Source: Anolis sagrei
Lineage: Eukaryota > Chordata > Lepidosauria > Squamata > Anolidae
Assembly: GCF_037176765.1 (NCBI RefSeq)
Contig: NC_090034.1
Location: 98,169,500 to 98,233,499 of the forward strand
Direction: 5' to 3'
DNA: 64,000 nucleotides
Position numbers and translations under genes: made by a program. Positions 18,231-31,300 of this stretch are shown one piece after another. Within the stretch, counting starts at the first letter, position 1. Every line of letters begins with the position of its first letter. The notes beneath the pieces are model-generated. The model had not been told where the DNA came from. It ran no database searches and worked only from the letters and a program-made list of their open reading frames with translations.

Positions 18231-18394
18231 TTAAAATGTTCCTGTATATACTATCCCACTTCAAAAATGTTGCATTTTCTGAACTGATGTTTATTATGTT
18301 GTATACAGTTTATATGGATATAGGTATCTGAATCATTTGGGTAACAAATATTAGCCTCGAATAGACAGGAGACTAGTCTGCAATGTCCCCTTGA

Positions 18395-18690
18395 CATTGA
18401 GTCTAGTCGTATCCTACTATGGGAAGTGGTGCTCATCTCCATTTCTAAGCTGAAGAGCCAGCATTGTCCATAGACACCTCCAAGGTCATGTGGCCAGCAT
18501 GACTGCATGAAGACCCGTTACCTCCCTGCTAAAGTAGTACCTATTGATTTACTCATATTTGCATGTTTTCAAACTAGGTCGGCAAAAGTTGGGGCTAACA
18601 GCAGGAGCTCACCGCACTCCCCAGATTCGAACTGCTGACCTTTCGGTCAGCAAGTTCAGCAGCTCAGAGGTTTAACCTACAAGTGGGTCT
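18395..18690 (-). mobile_element. Sauria-type SINE
   Basis: Reversed BovB-like end (TTGACATTGAGTCTAGTCG), CTCCATTTCTAAGCTGAAGAG, and tRNA head remnant CAGCTCAGAGGTTTAACC. Confidence 0.85.
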
Positions 18691-19190
18691 GCAAAAGTTG
18701 TTAATTCATTATCCAGAGAAAGAAAAACTACAGCCATCTCTTGAAGGTGACCAAGCATATAGTTATGATTAGATTTGGATGGAAGAGAACTGAACTGTAT
18801 CATATCTATCTTAATACAGAGTCATCTGAACATCTTTTAGTGGAAGAAATTTAGTGGAGGAAAGGTGTGTGCAGTACTTTGCATTAAAAACATCACTTTA
18901 TATAAACATTTTCTTTATTTTATTACAGATTATATGATACATTGAGACTAAAATTGCACAGTATACAGTACCACTGGAGGGGTGTAGTTTCCCACGACAA
19001 TTCCATGTTTATTTTATTGGAATATGCATTATTTCTTATCGGGGGGGGGGGGTGGTAGTAGAGCATAATTATAAAACAAAACGGTACAAAGTGTAATCCA
19101 GAGGGAAGGAGGGACAAACAAATGCAGTTAAGAAAATAATTACACATTTGTGTGATCAAGACTTTCCTCTTGTCACTTTTATGCCACACT
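18691..19190. other. unique intergenic sequence
   Basis: No gene found between the tail-to-tail BLOC1S3 and galectin genes. Contains a poly-G run near 19041. Confidence 0.5.
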
Positions 19191-19196
19191 TGGTAA

Positions 19197-19925
19197 GCCT
19201 TCTATTATAATAGCTTGGGTACCAGGAGTTGCCCGGGTTATTTGAAAAATTCCATTCTTTAATTGTACAAAATGCATAAGGCTGTGGGTGAACCACAACT
19301 CACATCATGCCAGATTAACCTAGAAAAACTCCATCAGTACTAAAAGTTTGTTATGTTGGGCAAGTTTGCTCTAGATGAATTGTCGGTGGGGTTCAGTGTG
19401 CTCTCTGGCTGTAGAGCGAACTACAACTCCCACTATGGTGACTCAGTCCCCACATAGAACCGCTGTGACCAACTCCTGTTAGTCACAGGGGTTCTGTGTG
19501 CTAAGTTTGGTCCAGGTCCATCATCGTGGAGGTGTCACTCTTTCTCTAGTTGTGGGTGAACTGCAACTCCCAGAAAGGAAGGTCATATTTGGTGGAGTTC
19601 AGAGTGCTCATTGATTGTGGGTAAACTATAAATCCCAGTACTTACAACACCAAAATGGCCAATTCCCCTCAAAAACCACCAGTATTCAAATTTGGGCATA
19701 TTGGGTATGCATGTCTATTTTGGTCCAGATTCATCATTGTTTGAGTTCATAGTGCCCTCTAGATGTAGATGAACTACAACTCCTATAAATCCCTCCAAAG
19801 ACCTCCAGTATTTTTTGTTGGTCATGGAGGTTCTGTGTGCCAAGTTAGCTCCAGGTGGAGTTCAGAGTGCTCTTAGATTGCAGGTGAACTATACATCCCA
19901 GTATCTACAACTCCTATAAGTTATA
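19197..19925. mobile_element. decayed element rich in the shared hAT/Helitron module
   Basis: Begins near a CCAGGAGTTGCCCGG hairpin that could be an old Helitron 3' end (on -), then about five diverged copies of the module (GAACTACAACTCCCA, AGTTTGGTCCAGATTCATCA). Family uncertain. Confidence 0.45.
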
Positions 19926-20600
19926 ATGAATTCTTTCCAGACCTCTCTTAGTATGTTCAGTTGCTGATCAATTCCTCTGTTTGCTCTGTGCCATAGAAAA
20001 GAGTAGGAAAGTGTTAAGGGAGAGGCAGTGGGCAGGGTAATGCAAATTTCACACCAGTGAGGGGAGTAAGAAACACTGGGATGCCTATGGTGAAGGAAAC
20101 ACATACAATCTAGGATGAAATTGTCTCTGTATGAATGCCTTCACTTGGGTGGAGGCTAATATGGCATTTGTGGAGGACATTGGCAGGACTCTTGGACATG
20201 TTCATGGCGCTTACTATTACCTGCAATGTCATTGGAGGGAGGGCCATTGGTGTCTCCTGTTTGAGCTATGCTTGTCTGTGGAAGTGGACACCCCAGCCAC
20301 ACAAACATACATATTTTCATGTTTATTATGTGTATATATTATTTAAATCAGATTGAAACATATACAGCAATCCTGGTTTCCAGATCACCCCCCCCCCCCC
20401 CAATTATTCTATAAGGGTACTTGAGTTTGCTGGAAATGATTTCTGCCTTACTCTAGTTGGAAAGCAATAATAGGCATATTGGCTTTAGGTTTACAGAAGT
20501 GTATAGCAGATTTTTGAATGACAGATGGAGTAAACACCACTCCAAATGCATGGCTTTGCTGTTTACTTCCACAGTAGGCGTGCACGGAAGTAGTGTGCAT
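19926..20600. other. galectin 3' UTR and flank
   Basis: Unique sequence with a poly-C run near 20388. On the - strand AATAAA lies at 20322-20327, 288 bases past the galectin stop, and is the likely polyadenylation signal. Confidence 0.5.
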
Positions 20601-20614
20601 GAAAAGGAGACTAA

Positions 20615-20758
20615 TCAGTACTGTACGCAAGAAAGAGTCACGTCTCCAGCTATTTCCAATTGGTCCACTTGTCCTGAAGGAATTCGATGGGTATAATCAA
20701 ATACCACTTGCCCGTTCACAATCACCCTGTAGTTATTCCTCAGGTTGGTGATCTCCAT
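20615..20758 (-). CDS. galectin exon 11 (end of C-CRD)
   Basis: 48 codons with stop: MEITNLRNNYRVIVNGQ, FDYTHRIPSG, LEIAGDVTLSCVQY. Confidence 0.93.
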   Translation of the reverse strand: MEITNLRNNYRVIVNGQVVFDYTHRIPSGQVDQLEIAGDVTLSCVQY

Positions 20759-22287
20759 CTAGTGAGGGGGGAAATGCAGAATTTTATGTTGTCATTTTTT
20801 CAAGTTGCATAATGATGGTCAATGCTTTCCAGCCAATGCATTGATTTCCACATTCCTTTGGAAAGTCTTACTTACATAGAAGGCTTGACCAGGTGAGAAA
20901 GGCATGGCGTGACCGTGTCGTTCCTCCGTACCCCATGCGCCGTTGAGGAAGGAGTTCCGGACAAGCACTCTCTCTTTGAATCGGGGATTGATGTGCAAAG
21001 CAATGTTGCCAGTCATGCTGTTTTTCAGGTTCACGTGGAATCTGGAGGAAAAAAAAGGGAATCTGGAGGGATAGAAAGGAAACTATCTCATCTGTCTATG
21101 AAATAGCACAGTTGGTCAGTTTTTTGGCACCAGAAAGATCCACTGGCAGAAAACCATTTACTGGATCCATCAAAGATTCCCACCCACAACCTACAAACAT
21201 GTGAATGAAAAGATATTTCCTAACTGGCTTAGATTTTGTCGAAACAGTGTAAAACAATATTGCATATCATATACAAGGGTTGAATGAAAAGAAATGCCTC
21301 CACCTTCATAACTCCTCAACCGATGCAGGATTGGTATGTGGAAGGTATTTATTTATTTATTTTAAACTTTTTTATCCCGATCTTCTCACCTCCGTAGAGG
21401 GACTCAGACCAGCTTACAGCAAGGATTCAACATCATACAACAATACAAGATTAAGTTCGCAGCTTGGGTGTGATCCTGCACTCATCACTGAGCCTAGAAC
21501 CTAAGGTTTCAGCGGTGACCAGGGGAGTATTCGCACAGTTAAAACTTGTGCACCAGCTGCACCCGTACCTTGGGAAGTCTGACTTGGCCACGGTAGTCCA
21601 CGCTCTGGTTACATCCCGTATAGACTACTGCAACGCTCTCTACGTGGGGTTGCCTTTGAAGACTGGTCGAAAGCTTCAAATGGTCCAACACTCGGCAGCC
21701 AGGATCCTAACAGGAGCGGCACTCAGGGAACATACAACTCCTCTGTTGCACCAGCTCCAGTGGCTGCCAGTTTGCTACAATTCAAAGTGCTGGCTCTAGC
21801 CTATAAAGCCCTAAATGTTTCTGGCCCGACTTACCTCTCCGAACGCATCTCCTCCTATGAACTAGCTAGGACATTAAGATCATCTGGGGAGGCCCTGCTC
21901 TCGGTCCCGCTGGTATCACAGGCACACCTGGCGGGGACGAGAGACAGGGCCTTCTCAGTGGTGGCCCCTCGGCTGTGGAATGCCCTTGCTACAGATATCA
22001 GATCGGCCTCCTCCTTATTGGTATTTCGGAGGAAAGTGAAGACCTGGTTGTTCAAACAGGCATTCGATTAGGCAGTGTAATTGATTATAGGAACACGGAA
22101 TAACGGTTGATGATATTGGATTCTGATTCTATTGATGAGACATGAATGATTTGTCATATTGATGTTTAATTGTTGTTATGCTATTGTTTTTAAATGCTCC
22201 AATGGTTTTGTAATGTGTGTATTGAAATTGCTGTTGTTAATCGCTTTGAGTCGCCCAAGGGCTGAGAAAAGTGGTATATAAATGAAG

Positions 22288-22318
<31 letters not shown>

Positions 22319-25300
22319 AATACATATAGATAAAATACATATATACCAAATCGCCAAGGTAAAATCATGTTCAACTCAGTCCGCATATGTGGTCACTCAC
22401 TTTGGTCTGTAATCAGTCTCATTATTCTGGGAATGCTTCGTTCCATAACCAGGATTTCACTAGCCTCCTGAAGGACAAGAGGGAGGGGGCACATCTAATT
22501 TTGCTCGGGAGAGAGTTCCATGGCCGAGGGGCCACCACAGAGAAGGCCCTGTCTCTCATCCCCACCAATCGCGCTTGCGAAGGTGGTGGGACTGAGAGCA
22601 GGGCCTCTCCGGAAGATCTTAATGTCCTTGATGGTTCATAGGGGAGAATATGTTCGGACAGGAAAACTGGGCCGGAACCGTATAGGGATTTATAGGGATT
22701 TATAGATATAGATTAAAACCAGCACTTTGAATTGTGCTCGGAAGCTAATTGGCAACCAGTGGAGCTGGTGCAGCAAGGGAGTTGTGCGCTCCCTATACCC
22801 AGCTCCCGTCAGTAGCCTGGCTGCCGAGCGCTGGACTAATTGCAGCTTCCAGGTACTGGCTTGGTCAGTAGTCTCGCCTCTACAGTTCCATTTTGGTGGG
22901 AAGCCTTAGCATTGAACGGTTGTGTTGTTAAAGTGCAAAGTATGGAACCCTGTGCAGACGGTCAATCAATGCGACTTAAGCAACATGCAGTCATTGAATT
23001 CTTGACAGCAGTTGAGGAGATCCATCAGACAATGCAAACTGTTTATGGTGATTGTGTTGATGTGAGTACTGTGCATCATTGGGAGAGTAAGTTTAAAAAT
23101 GTTGAGGTGGGAACATCTGACTTGCATGACAAAGAGTTGCGATGTCCTGTGATAACAACCATTGTGTTTCACAAGCAAAAGGTTGACAGATTGATTCAGG
23201 ACAATCGTCATATCACTCAGAGAGAAATTTCAAGCAGGTTAAAGAGCACATTCTAAGGATTATTTCTGTGTTTGATTTATTAAAATATTCCCATCCAAAC
23301 CTAAGTAATGAAGATGGAGGCATTACTTTTCATTCAACCCTCATAATATAATATTGTGTCTTCTTTACAAAGGCACCTGTTGGCTGTAAATGGCACGTTC
23401 CCCACAACTGCGATCTTCCGGAACTCAGTGAAGTTTCCTGGGATGGCTGCACAAAATGGGACAGCCTGGAGATAGAACAGAAGAGATTTAGTCCTTCAAA
23501 CAAAAGTAGCAAGTCAGGTAACTAAGAACTTAATACATAATCATGAAGCCAACAGGAAGTTGAATGGGGGTGGCGAAGTACTCAAACACTGTTTCCTTCC
23601 TAAATATCTTGGTGTCACCTTAGGTCGAACACTAATCCCCAAATTTCAAGGTCTATTTTCCCGAAACTCCACCAGTGTTCACATTTGGGCATATTGGGTA
23701 TTTTGTGCCAAGTTTGGTCCAGATCCATCATCGTTTGAGTCCACAGTGCTCTCTGGATGTAGGTGAACTACAACTCCAAAATTCAACGTCGATGCTCACC
23801 AAACCCTTCCAGTATTTTACGTTGGTCATGGGAGCATATTCAAGACCCTAAAGACTAACTATTGACTGCCATGAATCTACTACAGGCCACCAGTTGACAG
23901 CAGGGATGTCTACATTGCAGAAATAATGCAATTTGACAGCACTTTACCTGCCATGACTCAATGCTATGGACTCACAGAGTCTGCAGTTTTACAAGTCCCT
24001 GCCAAAGAGTGCTAGTGCTTCACCGAACTGCAATTCCCAGGATTCCATACTATGAAGGTATGGCAGTTAAAGTGGTGTTAAACTGCATTAATTATACAGT
24101 ATAGATGTATTTTAAGACAGCTCTCCAATATTTTTACATTTTCAGTGGTTGAGGACTAAGAAACATAAAAACTGGGCAGTAAAGATACTCACGGGATTGG
24201 CCAAAGTCACTCCACTGAAGCCCTGAGAAGAGATGGGAAAAGCAAAGAGAAGACCCTTATTATATAAATCACGGATCTGAAAGGCACCAAAGACAATCTA
24301 GATACCAAAGTTTTAAGCCCCTGATTTATCTATTATATTATTATGGCTTCCCAGATATTAATCCACAAACCTGGGTCTTCTTGGTCTTCTGTTTCTTCTG
24401 CAAAGAAGGAAAAGAGAAGCAATAATTTAATATACAAAGAACTACAATTTGGTCTTGTTCTTTAAAATTACTGTTCATTCATGAATAACATGAATGAGTT
24501 TTCTGTGAGTTTTTCAGGCTCTCTGGCCCTGTTCCAGAAGCATTCTCTCCTGACATTTTGCCCACATCTATGACAGGCATCCTCAGAGGTTGTGAGGTCT
24601 GTTGGAAACTAGAAAAATGGGGTTTATGTATCTGTGGAATAATGTCCAGGGTGGCAAATACATGAACCCCACTTTCCTAGTTTCCAACAGACCTCACAGC
24701 CTCTGAGGATGCCTGCTATAGATGTGGGCGAAACGTCAGGAGAAAATCTAGCTACTAGTATTTTAAAAAAACACCTTTAAAATCAGGACAGTAAATAAAG
24801 AGCAGCACTCACAAAACAGGAAAATTTCAGACAAGAAACAACCAGGACCAGGAAGTACCTCCCAACAAAGGATTCCCCCAGGTAGGAATCAGCCAGACTT
24901 TGAAGCTACAACGCTACTCAATGCTAATCAACATTCACACTTGCCTCAAGCAGACAAGAGTTCTTTCTCCCACCCTGGACATTCCACAGATAAATAAACC
25001 CAATTTTCCTAGTTTCCAACAGACCTCACAGCCTCTGAGGATGCCTGCTATAGATGTGAGCGAAATGTCAGGAAAAAATGCTTCTGGAACATGGCCATAC
25101 AGCCCGGAAAACTCACAGCAACCCAATTATTCTGGCCATGAAAGCCTTCGACAACACATTGAACATAGAATAAATTTGCTTGTCACAGGAAACCAGTAGG
25201 AAGATAAGTCTTTTAACGAATAAATAATTTAATATAACAACAACAACAACACTTTATTTATATTCCACCCTATCTCCCCAATGGGACTCAGGGCAGACAC

Positions 25301-28300
25301 AGTATACATTCAGTGTCGTTTTGGACAGACAGGACAGAGATAGAACAGAAAGGAGGTATGTTGTGTTGACGTCCAGCTTTTTTGGACCCTTGGAAGTTGT
25401 GCTCGAATCCAGCACAAAGGGTTGCTGTCGCTCCATCCTCTATGACGAAGAGCCATCAGGACTTCCTCCTTGATTTTGGTGATTGGGCATTTTCTGATCT
25501 TTTTCTTTTATGGCATAATAAAATATCTTCCCCACTTTTTTAGCAGTACTTAATTTTGCTACTTACAGCTCCAAGCTGTTTATGAACTGCTTAGGTAAAC
25601 AGTAACTGGGCTGACAGTCGGGTGCTCATGCCAAACTAGGGCTTCAAACTGGCAACTTTTAGGTTGGTAGATCTTATCATTGCTGGTGATTTACCAGTTG
25701 TGCTAAAGCCCGGCCTTATCTCTCCTATCTCTTCCTCCTTTTTATCCTTCACAGAACTAACACAGCTACTTCTCTGTAAATTTCAACTGAGCTGTGAACT
25801 TCCCAGTTAATCTTGAGTTAGAAGGCAGGTCAAGATACTATTTGTAAAATTCAGGCAGCTTCCAGTTGCTGTAAAGTTTCCACCAAACCAAATAAATACT
25901 CACCGAAATTGATGTTTGTACAAAGTGTGGCTGAGCAAACATACCACCAACCTGCAAAGGCAGATAGATTGATCATTCAGAGGATATTGGGCATTGCAAC
26001 AGTAAAATCATACTTTAGTCTTTTTACTCATGACAGTCCTGGAGGATGCTACTGGACAGCTATAGGAGAGAAGAAGACCCATGTTGGATCAAACCAAAGG
26101 ATTGTCTTGGCCAGAATTATTTTTCCTATAGTGACCACCAGATGGGGAAATGGGAACCAAAATGACAACCACAATCAGAAATCCATCAGGACAGTGTTTC
26201 TCAAGGGGAGGGGGGGATGTCAGAGGGGTTGCCAAAGACCATCAGAAAACTGTGTGGGAAGCTTGGCCCAATTCTATCGTTGGTGGGCTTCAGAATGCTC
26301 TTTGGTATAAATCCCAGCAACTACAACTCCCTAATGTCAAGGTCTATTTCCCCCAACTCCACCAGTGTTTGCATTTGGGCATATTGAGTATCCATGCCAA
26401 ATTTGGTCCAGATCCATCATTGTTTGAATCCATCGTGCTCTCTGGATGTAGGTGAACTACAATTCCCAAATTCAAGGTCAATGCTCACCAAACCCTTCCA
26501 GTATTTCCTGTTGGTCAGGGGAGTTCTGTAGGAGCCCCTGGTGGCTCAGTGGGTTAACCCCTGTGCCGGCAGGACTGAAGACCTACAGGTCGCAGGTTCA
26601 AATCCAGGGACAGGTGGATGAGCTCCCTCTATCAGCTCCAGCTCCTCATGCGGGGACATGAGAGAAGCCTCCCACAAGGATGATAAAAACATCAAATCAT
26701 CTGGGCGTCCCCTGGGCAACGTCCTTGCAGACGGCCAATTCTCTCACACCAGAAGCAACTTGCAGTCTCTCAAGTCGCTCCTGACACAACAAAAAAAAAG
26801 GGGAGTTCTGTGTGTCAAGTTTGGTTCAATTCTATCATTGGTGGAGTTCAGGATGCTCTTTGATTGTAGGTGAACTATACATCCCAGCAACTACAACTCC
26901 CAAATGACAAAATCAATCCCCTCCCCCACAACCTTCCTAATGCTGCAAACCCTTAATACAGTTCCTTACGTTGTGGCCACCCCCAACAATAAAATTATAT
27001 TTGTTGATACTTCATAATTGTAATTTTTCTCTGTTATGAATCGTAATGTAAATATCTGATATGCAAGATGTATTTTCATTCACTGGACCAAATTTGGCAC
27101 AAATACCCGATACACCCAAATTTGAATACTAGTGGGGTTGTGGGGGATTGATATTGTAATTTGGGAGTTGTAGTTCACCTACAATCAAAGAGCATTCTGA
27201 ATTCCACCAGCGATGGAATTGAACCAATCTTGGCACACAGAGCTCCCATGACCAACAGAAAATACTGGAGAACAGTTTGGTGGGCATTGACCTTGAGGTT
27301 TGGAGTTGTAGTTCATCTACATCCAGAGAGCACTGTGGACTCAAACAATGATGGATCTGGACCAAACTTGGCATGGATACTCAATATGCCCAAATGTGAG
27401 CACTGGTCGATTTTAGGGAAAATAGACCTTGACATTTGAGAGATGTAGTTGCTGGGATTTATAGTTCATTTATAGAGCATTCTGAACCCCACCAACGATA
27501 GAATTGGGCCAAACTTCCCACACAGAACCCCCATGACCAACAGCAAATACTGTGTTTTCCTATTGTCTTTGGTGACTCTGATACCCCCTTGCAACCCCCC
27601 CCCCCCCCAGGGATCCCGACCCCCAGGTTGAGAAACGCTGATCTATACAGATTGGAACAGTTTCATTAAAAAAGCAGCAAAGTTGCTCAGGTGTCTCAAC
27701 CGATGATCAGTGATTCTGGAAGCTGAAGATCAAAACACCTGGAAGATCAGAATTTGGGGGAAACTGCTTTACAGAGTGGATTGTAGGTTTTTTCAGGCTA
27801 CACGGCCATGGTCTAGAGGCATTCTCTCCTGACGTTTCGCCTGCATCTATGGCAAGCATCCTCAGAGGTAGTGTTTTACAGAGTGTTGTGAAGATGAATA
27901 TGCTAAATCTCTGGGCATATTCCACTTTGGATAACTCTTACAAAAGACCACCATCAGTTTCACCACTTGCTGGTTTTGCAAGTAGAAGTGGCAATACAAA
28001 GCAAAAGGAGACATCATCAAGAAATTGAAGGTTTCTACTTACATTGGTGGCAGTGACAACATTGTAAGCTGGAGGAGCATAAGGTGGTGGAGTCTGAAAG
28101 AGAAGAAGGACAATACTAGGGTTGGATTCAGATTTAGGTAAGTGGCACCAATGGGATAGTTGTCCCATTTTTCTCACAGGGGCTTTTTCAGGCCCTGACT
28201 CTAGCAAAAAGAGTCCTTCTAAATGGGATGTAAAGGACAGGTGCCCCCAAATCAGATTACCCCCCTCCCAATAGATGCAGCCCTACAGATAGTATTAGGC

Positions 28301-31300
28301 TTCAGGTCCTGTTCTGTCTTCCAGGAGCTTGGTTTGCATTGCCCCTTAGTTGCTTGAAATAGCATCCTTTTGCATTTTCCCCAGGGTTGCTACAGCCTTA
28401 GCAGCACCCTAATAGTCAAACATTAACAGAGGCTGGAAGCCAACCTGCAAGCCTTTTGCAGCTGTTGGCTTAAAAAAGTATCTCTTTGGTCCAGAGACCG
28501 CCCTTTTTCCCGGGGATGAGATCTCCATTTTGGGGAAGCTTTCCCGCCTTCTTCAGTTTAGAAAAAGCCTCAGATGTGCTGGTGGTCAAGCTAGGCAGCT
28601 CGGACAGGCCATCGCGAGAACTTACCCTCCTACCTTTGAAACTGGTGCTGAGCTCAGATAGGGGAAGACCTGCTCTTTCTAAAAGATAGCAGCTCAGCGC
28701 TGGGGCAGAGAATATCTCAGGATTTCTCTGCCATTGGGAGAGGCTCCATTATTTTATCCCCAAACTAACCTTGAGCTTGGATAGGGGAAGATCTGCTCTT
28801 TCTAAAAGATAGCAGCTCAGGGTTAGGTTAAAAGATCCCAGGATTTTTCTACCGTTGGGGAAAGTTAACTCAGCAGCTGAAGGAAAAGGGAAGGAAAAAC
28901 ATCTATATGGTTTCACAAGTTGACTGTTTGTCAACTTCATCAAGCTGTGCCAAGTCTGTCAAGGACTTTGAGAAATAAATGTTCTGTTTGATGTTCAAAT
29001 CTGGACTGGTCTCAGTTGCTGGGAATCCTAAGCTTCTAAGTAAGGCACTTGCAGTTCACCCGGATAAAGAGAGAAGCACATCTTAGTTTTAACTTTATAG
29101 TGTCTGGGGGTGAAGGCACAGGTCCCATCAGCCTCAGCAACCATAACCAGTGGTTAGGATTTTTTTTTTCATGTCAGGAATGACTTGACAAACTTCTGGT
29201 GTGAGAAAATTGGCCATCTGCAAGGACATTGCTCAGGAGGCGCCTGGATGTTTTACCATCCTGTTGGTGGCTTCTCTCATGTCTCCACATCAGCTGGAGC
29301 TGACAGACAGGAGCTCACCCCACTCCCTGGATTCAAACCACCGACCTTTCAGTCAGCAGTCCTGCAGGCACAAGGCCTTAGCCATTGTGCCACCGGGGAC
29401 TCCAATGCTGGAGGCAAGAGAGGTGGAAATCATGCAACTTACATTGCCAACAAAGTTGATGCAGTTCACAGTGATATCCCCATTGACGAACAATTTCTGG
29501 ACCAAGTGGAATGGGAGGCCATGACTGTATTCCAGGAAGTGGCTGCCATTAACAGATACCTGGAGAAGGAGGAGGTGAAGGTGGTTAAGAAAGACCAGAA
29601 GACAGTGTGTAAGCTTTGTCGGCTTGGATTCCAACCACTAGATGGCAGCTTTCAAGAAAGAAAGACTCATGAACAGGATGGAAAATCTGAAGCTCTCCAG
29701 ATGTTGCTGGATTACAACTCCCATCATTCCAATTCATGAGTACAGTTGAAGCTCTTGCCTTTTCTAAACTTTCATGGAGGATAAACCTTGGGTGCATCTA
29801 CACCAGGTATGGGCAAACTTCAGCCCTCCAAGTGTTTTGGACTCCAACTCCCACAATTCCTAACAGCTGTCCAAAACACCTGGAGGGCTGAAGTTTGCCC
29901 ATACCTGGTGTAGATGCACTCAAGGTTTATCCTCCATGAGAGATGTTTTGGACAGCTGTTAGGAATTGTGGGAGTTGGAGTCCAAAACACCTGGAGGACT
30001 GAAGTTTGCTCATGCATGATCTACACTGTAGAATGAATGCAGATGCCACTTTAAGTCTCATAGTGTCTCATAGTGTGTGTTTGCATTTATATATGTGGTT
30101 TTGCATGTGCAAAACCACATATATAAACGCAAACACACACATATACACTTATACACAAATATATACACACACAAAACACATATACACAAGCTGAACCACT
30201 GCAACGTATGGCAGGGGACAGCTAGTACATAATAAATAATAAAATTAATATTTTGGTTTTGAAACTTGTACTGAGCTTCAACTTTTGGGAGGAGGAGTCA
30301 ATTTTTTCGACAACATTGCCAAATATCATTACAGCCTCCACATTTGAATATAATGGGATCGTAGCTGAACGGACAAGATCTCACCTGATAGCAGTGGCTC
30401 TTGACATTGAGGATCATCTCAAAATACACTCCGGGCTGGAAGGGTATGTTGCGGACCCGCTGCTCAGGTCCCCAGCGCCCATTTTGCTGCGTGTTACACA
30501 CGACTACGTGTCCTTCAGAGAACCGTGGGTTGAAGTGAAAAGCAATGTCGCCGTTCTGACACACCAGATTCACTACAAAACTAAAATGCAGGGTGATGTT
30601 TGAGACCGACATGCTAGGTTCACTACAAAACTCAAATACAAGAGGATATTTGAGGAAGATGGGTAACCTCACTGTAGGTAATCTCACCTGATTGCAACGT
30701 ATTGGTAAAGATTTGGTGGAAAGAGAGAGAGAACAATAAAGAGAGAGATCAAGTGCAGAGGAGCAAGGAGACTTGAGGAGAACAGGAGTCATGAAAATAC
30801 ATAGGTTCCATTCACAATATGCCATTATGGCACTATCATTCCATTTCATTGCGTGGCAGCAAGCCTATAGCGTCCTGTTCTTTAGTGAAACACTAGATTT
30901 ATTTATCTAAGAATACAAAATGCCCCTTCCTAAACTAAAAATCCCAAGTGCCACAGGATGTCGCCACAGCAACTAAAAGCAAAATCATTGCACTATAGCT
31001 GTATATTGTGAAAGGTTCCATAAAACAAGAGTGGGAATTGTGTAGTTTTATCAGATGTTCTTTGGTTAGACCACACCTAGAATATTGTGTCCAATTCTGG
31101 GCACCACAATTCAAGAGAGATACTGGCAAGCTGGAATGTGTCCAAAGGAGGGCGACTAAAATGATCAAGGGTCTGGAGAACAAGCCCTATGAGGAGTGGC
31201 TTAAGGAGCTGGGCATGTTTAGCCTGAAGAAGAGAAGGCTGAGAGGAGATATGATAGTAATGTATAAATATGTGAGAGGAAGCCACAGGGAGGAGGGAGC

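Larger units (their letters stand above)
21274..23343 (+). mobile_element. mariner element, disrupted by nested L2 pieces
   Basis: Ends CAAGGGTTGAATGAAAAG and, inverted, TGAGGGTTGAATGAAAAG, each flanked by TA. The frame 22840-23256 reads LKQHAVIEFLTAVEEIHQTMQ, then VSTVHHWESKFKN, then RHITQREISSRL, the N-terminal HTH region of a mariner transposase; the DDD catalytic part is deleted. Positions 21347-22853 are a nested insertion flanked by GGTA copies. Without it the element is about 560 bp. Its right end lies 33 bp from galectin exon 9. Confidence 0.85.

Noticed and set aside
23908-24112. Additional galectin linker exon in the MITE region
   Set aside because: No acceptor-donor pair gives a phase-0 exon, and the sequence is a dispersed MITE.
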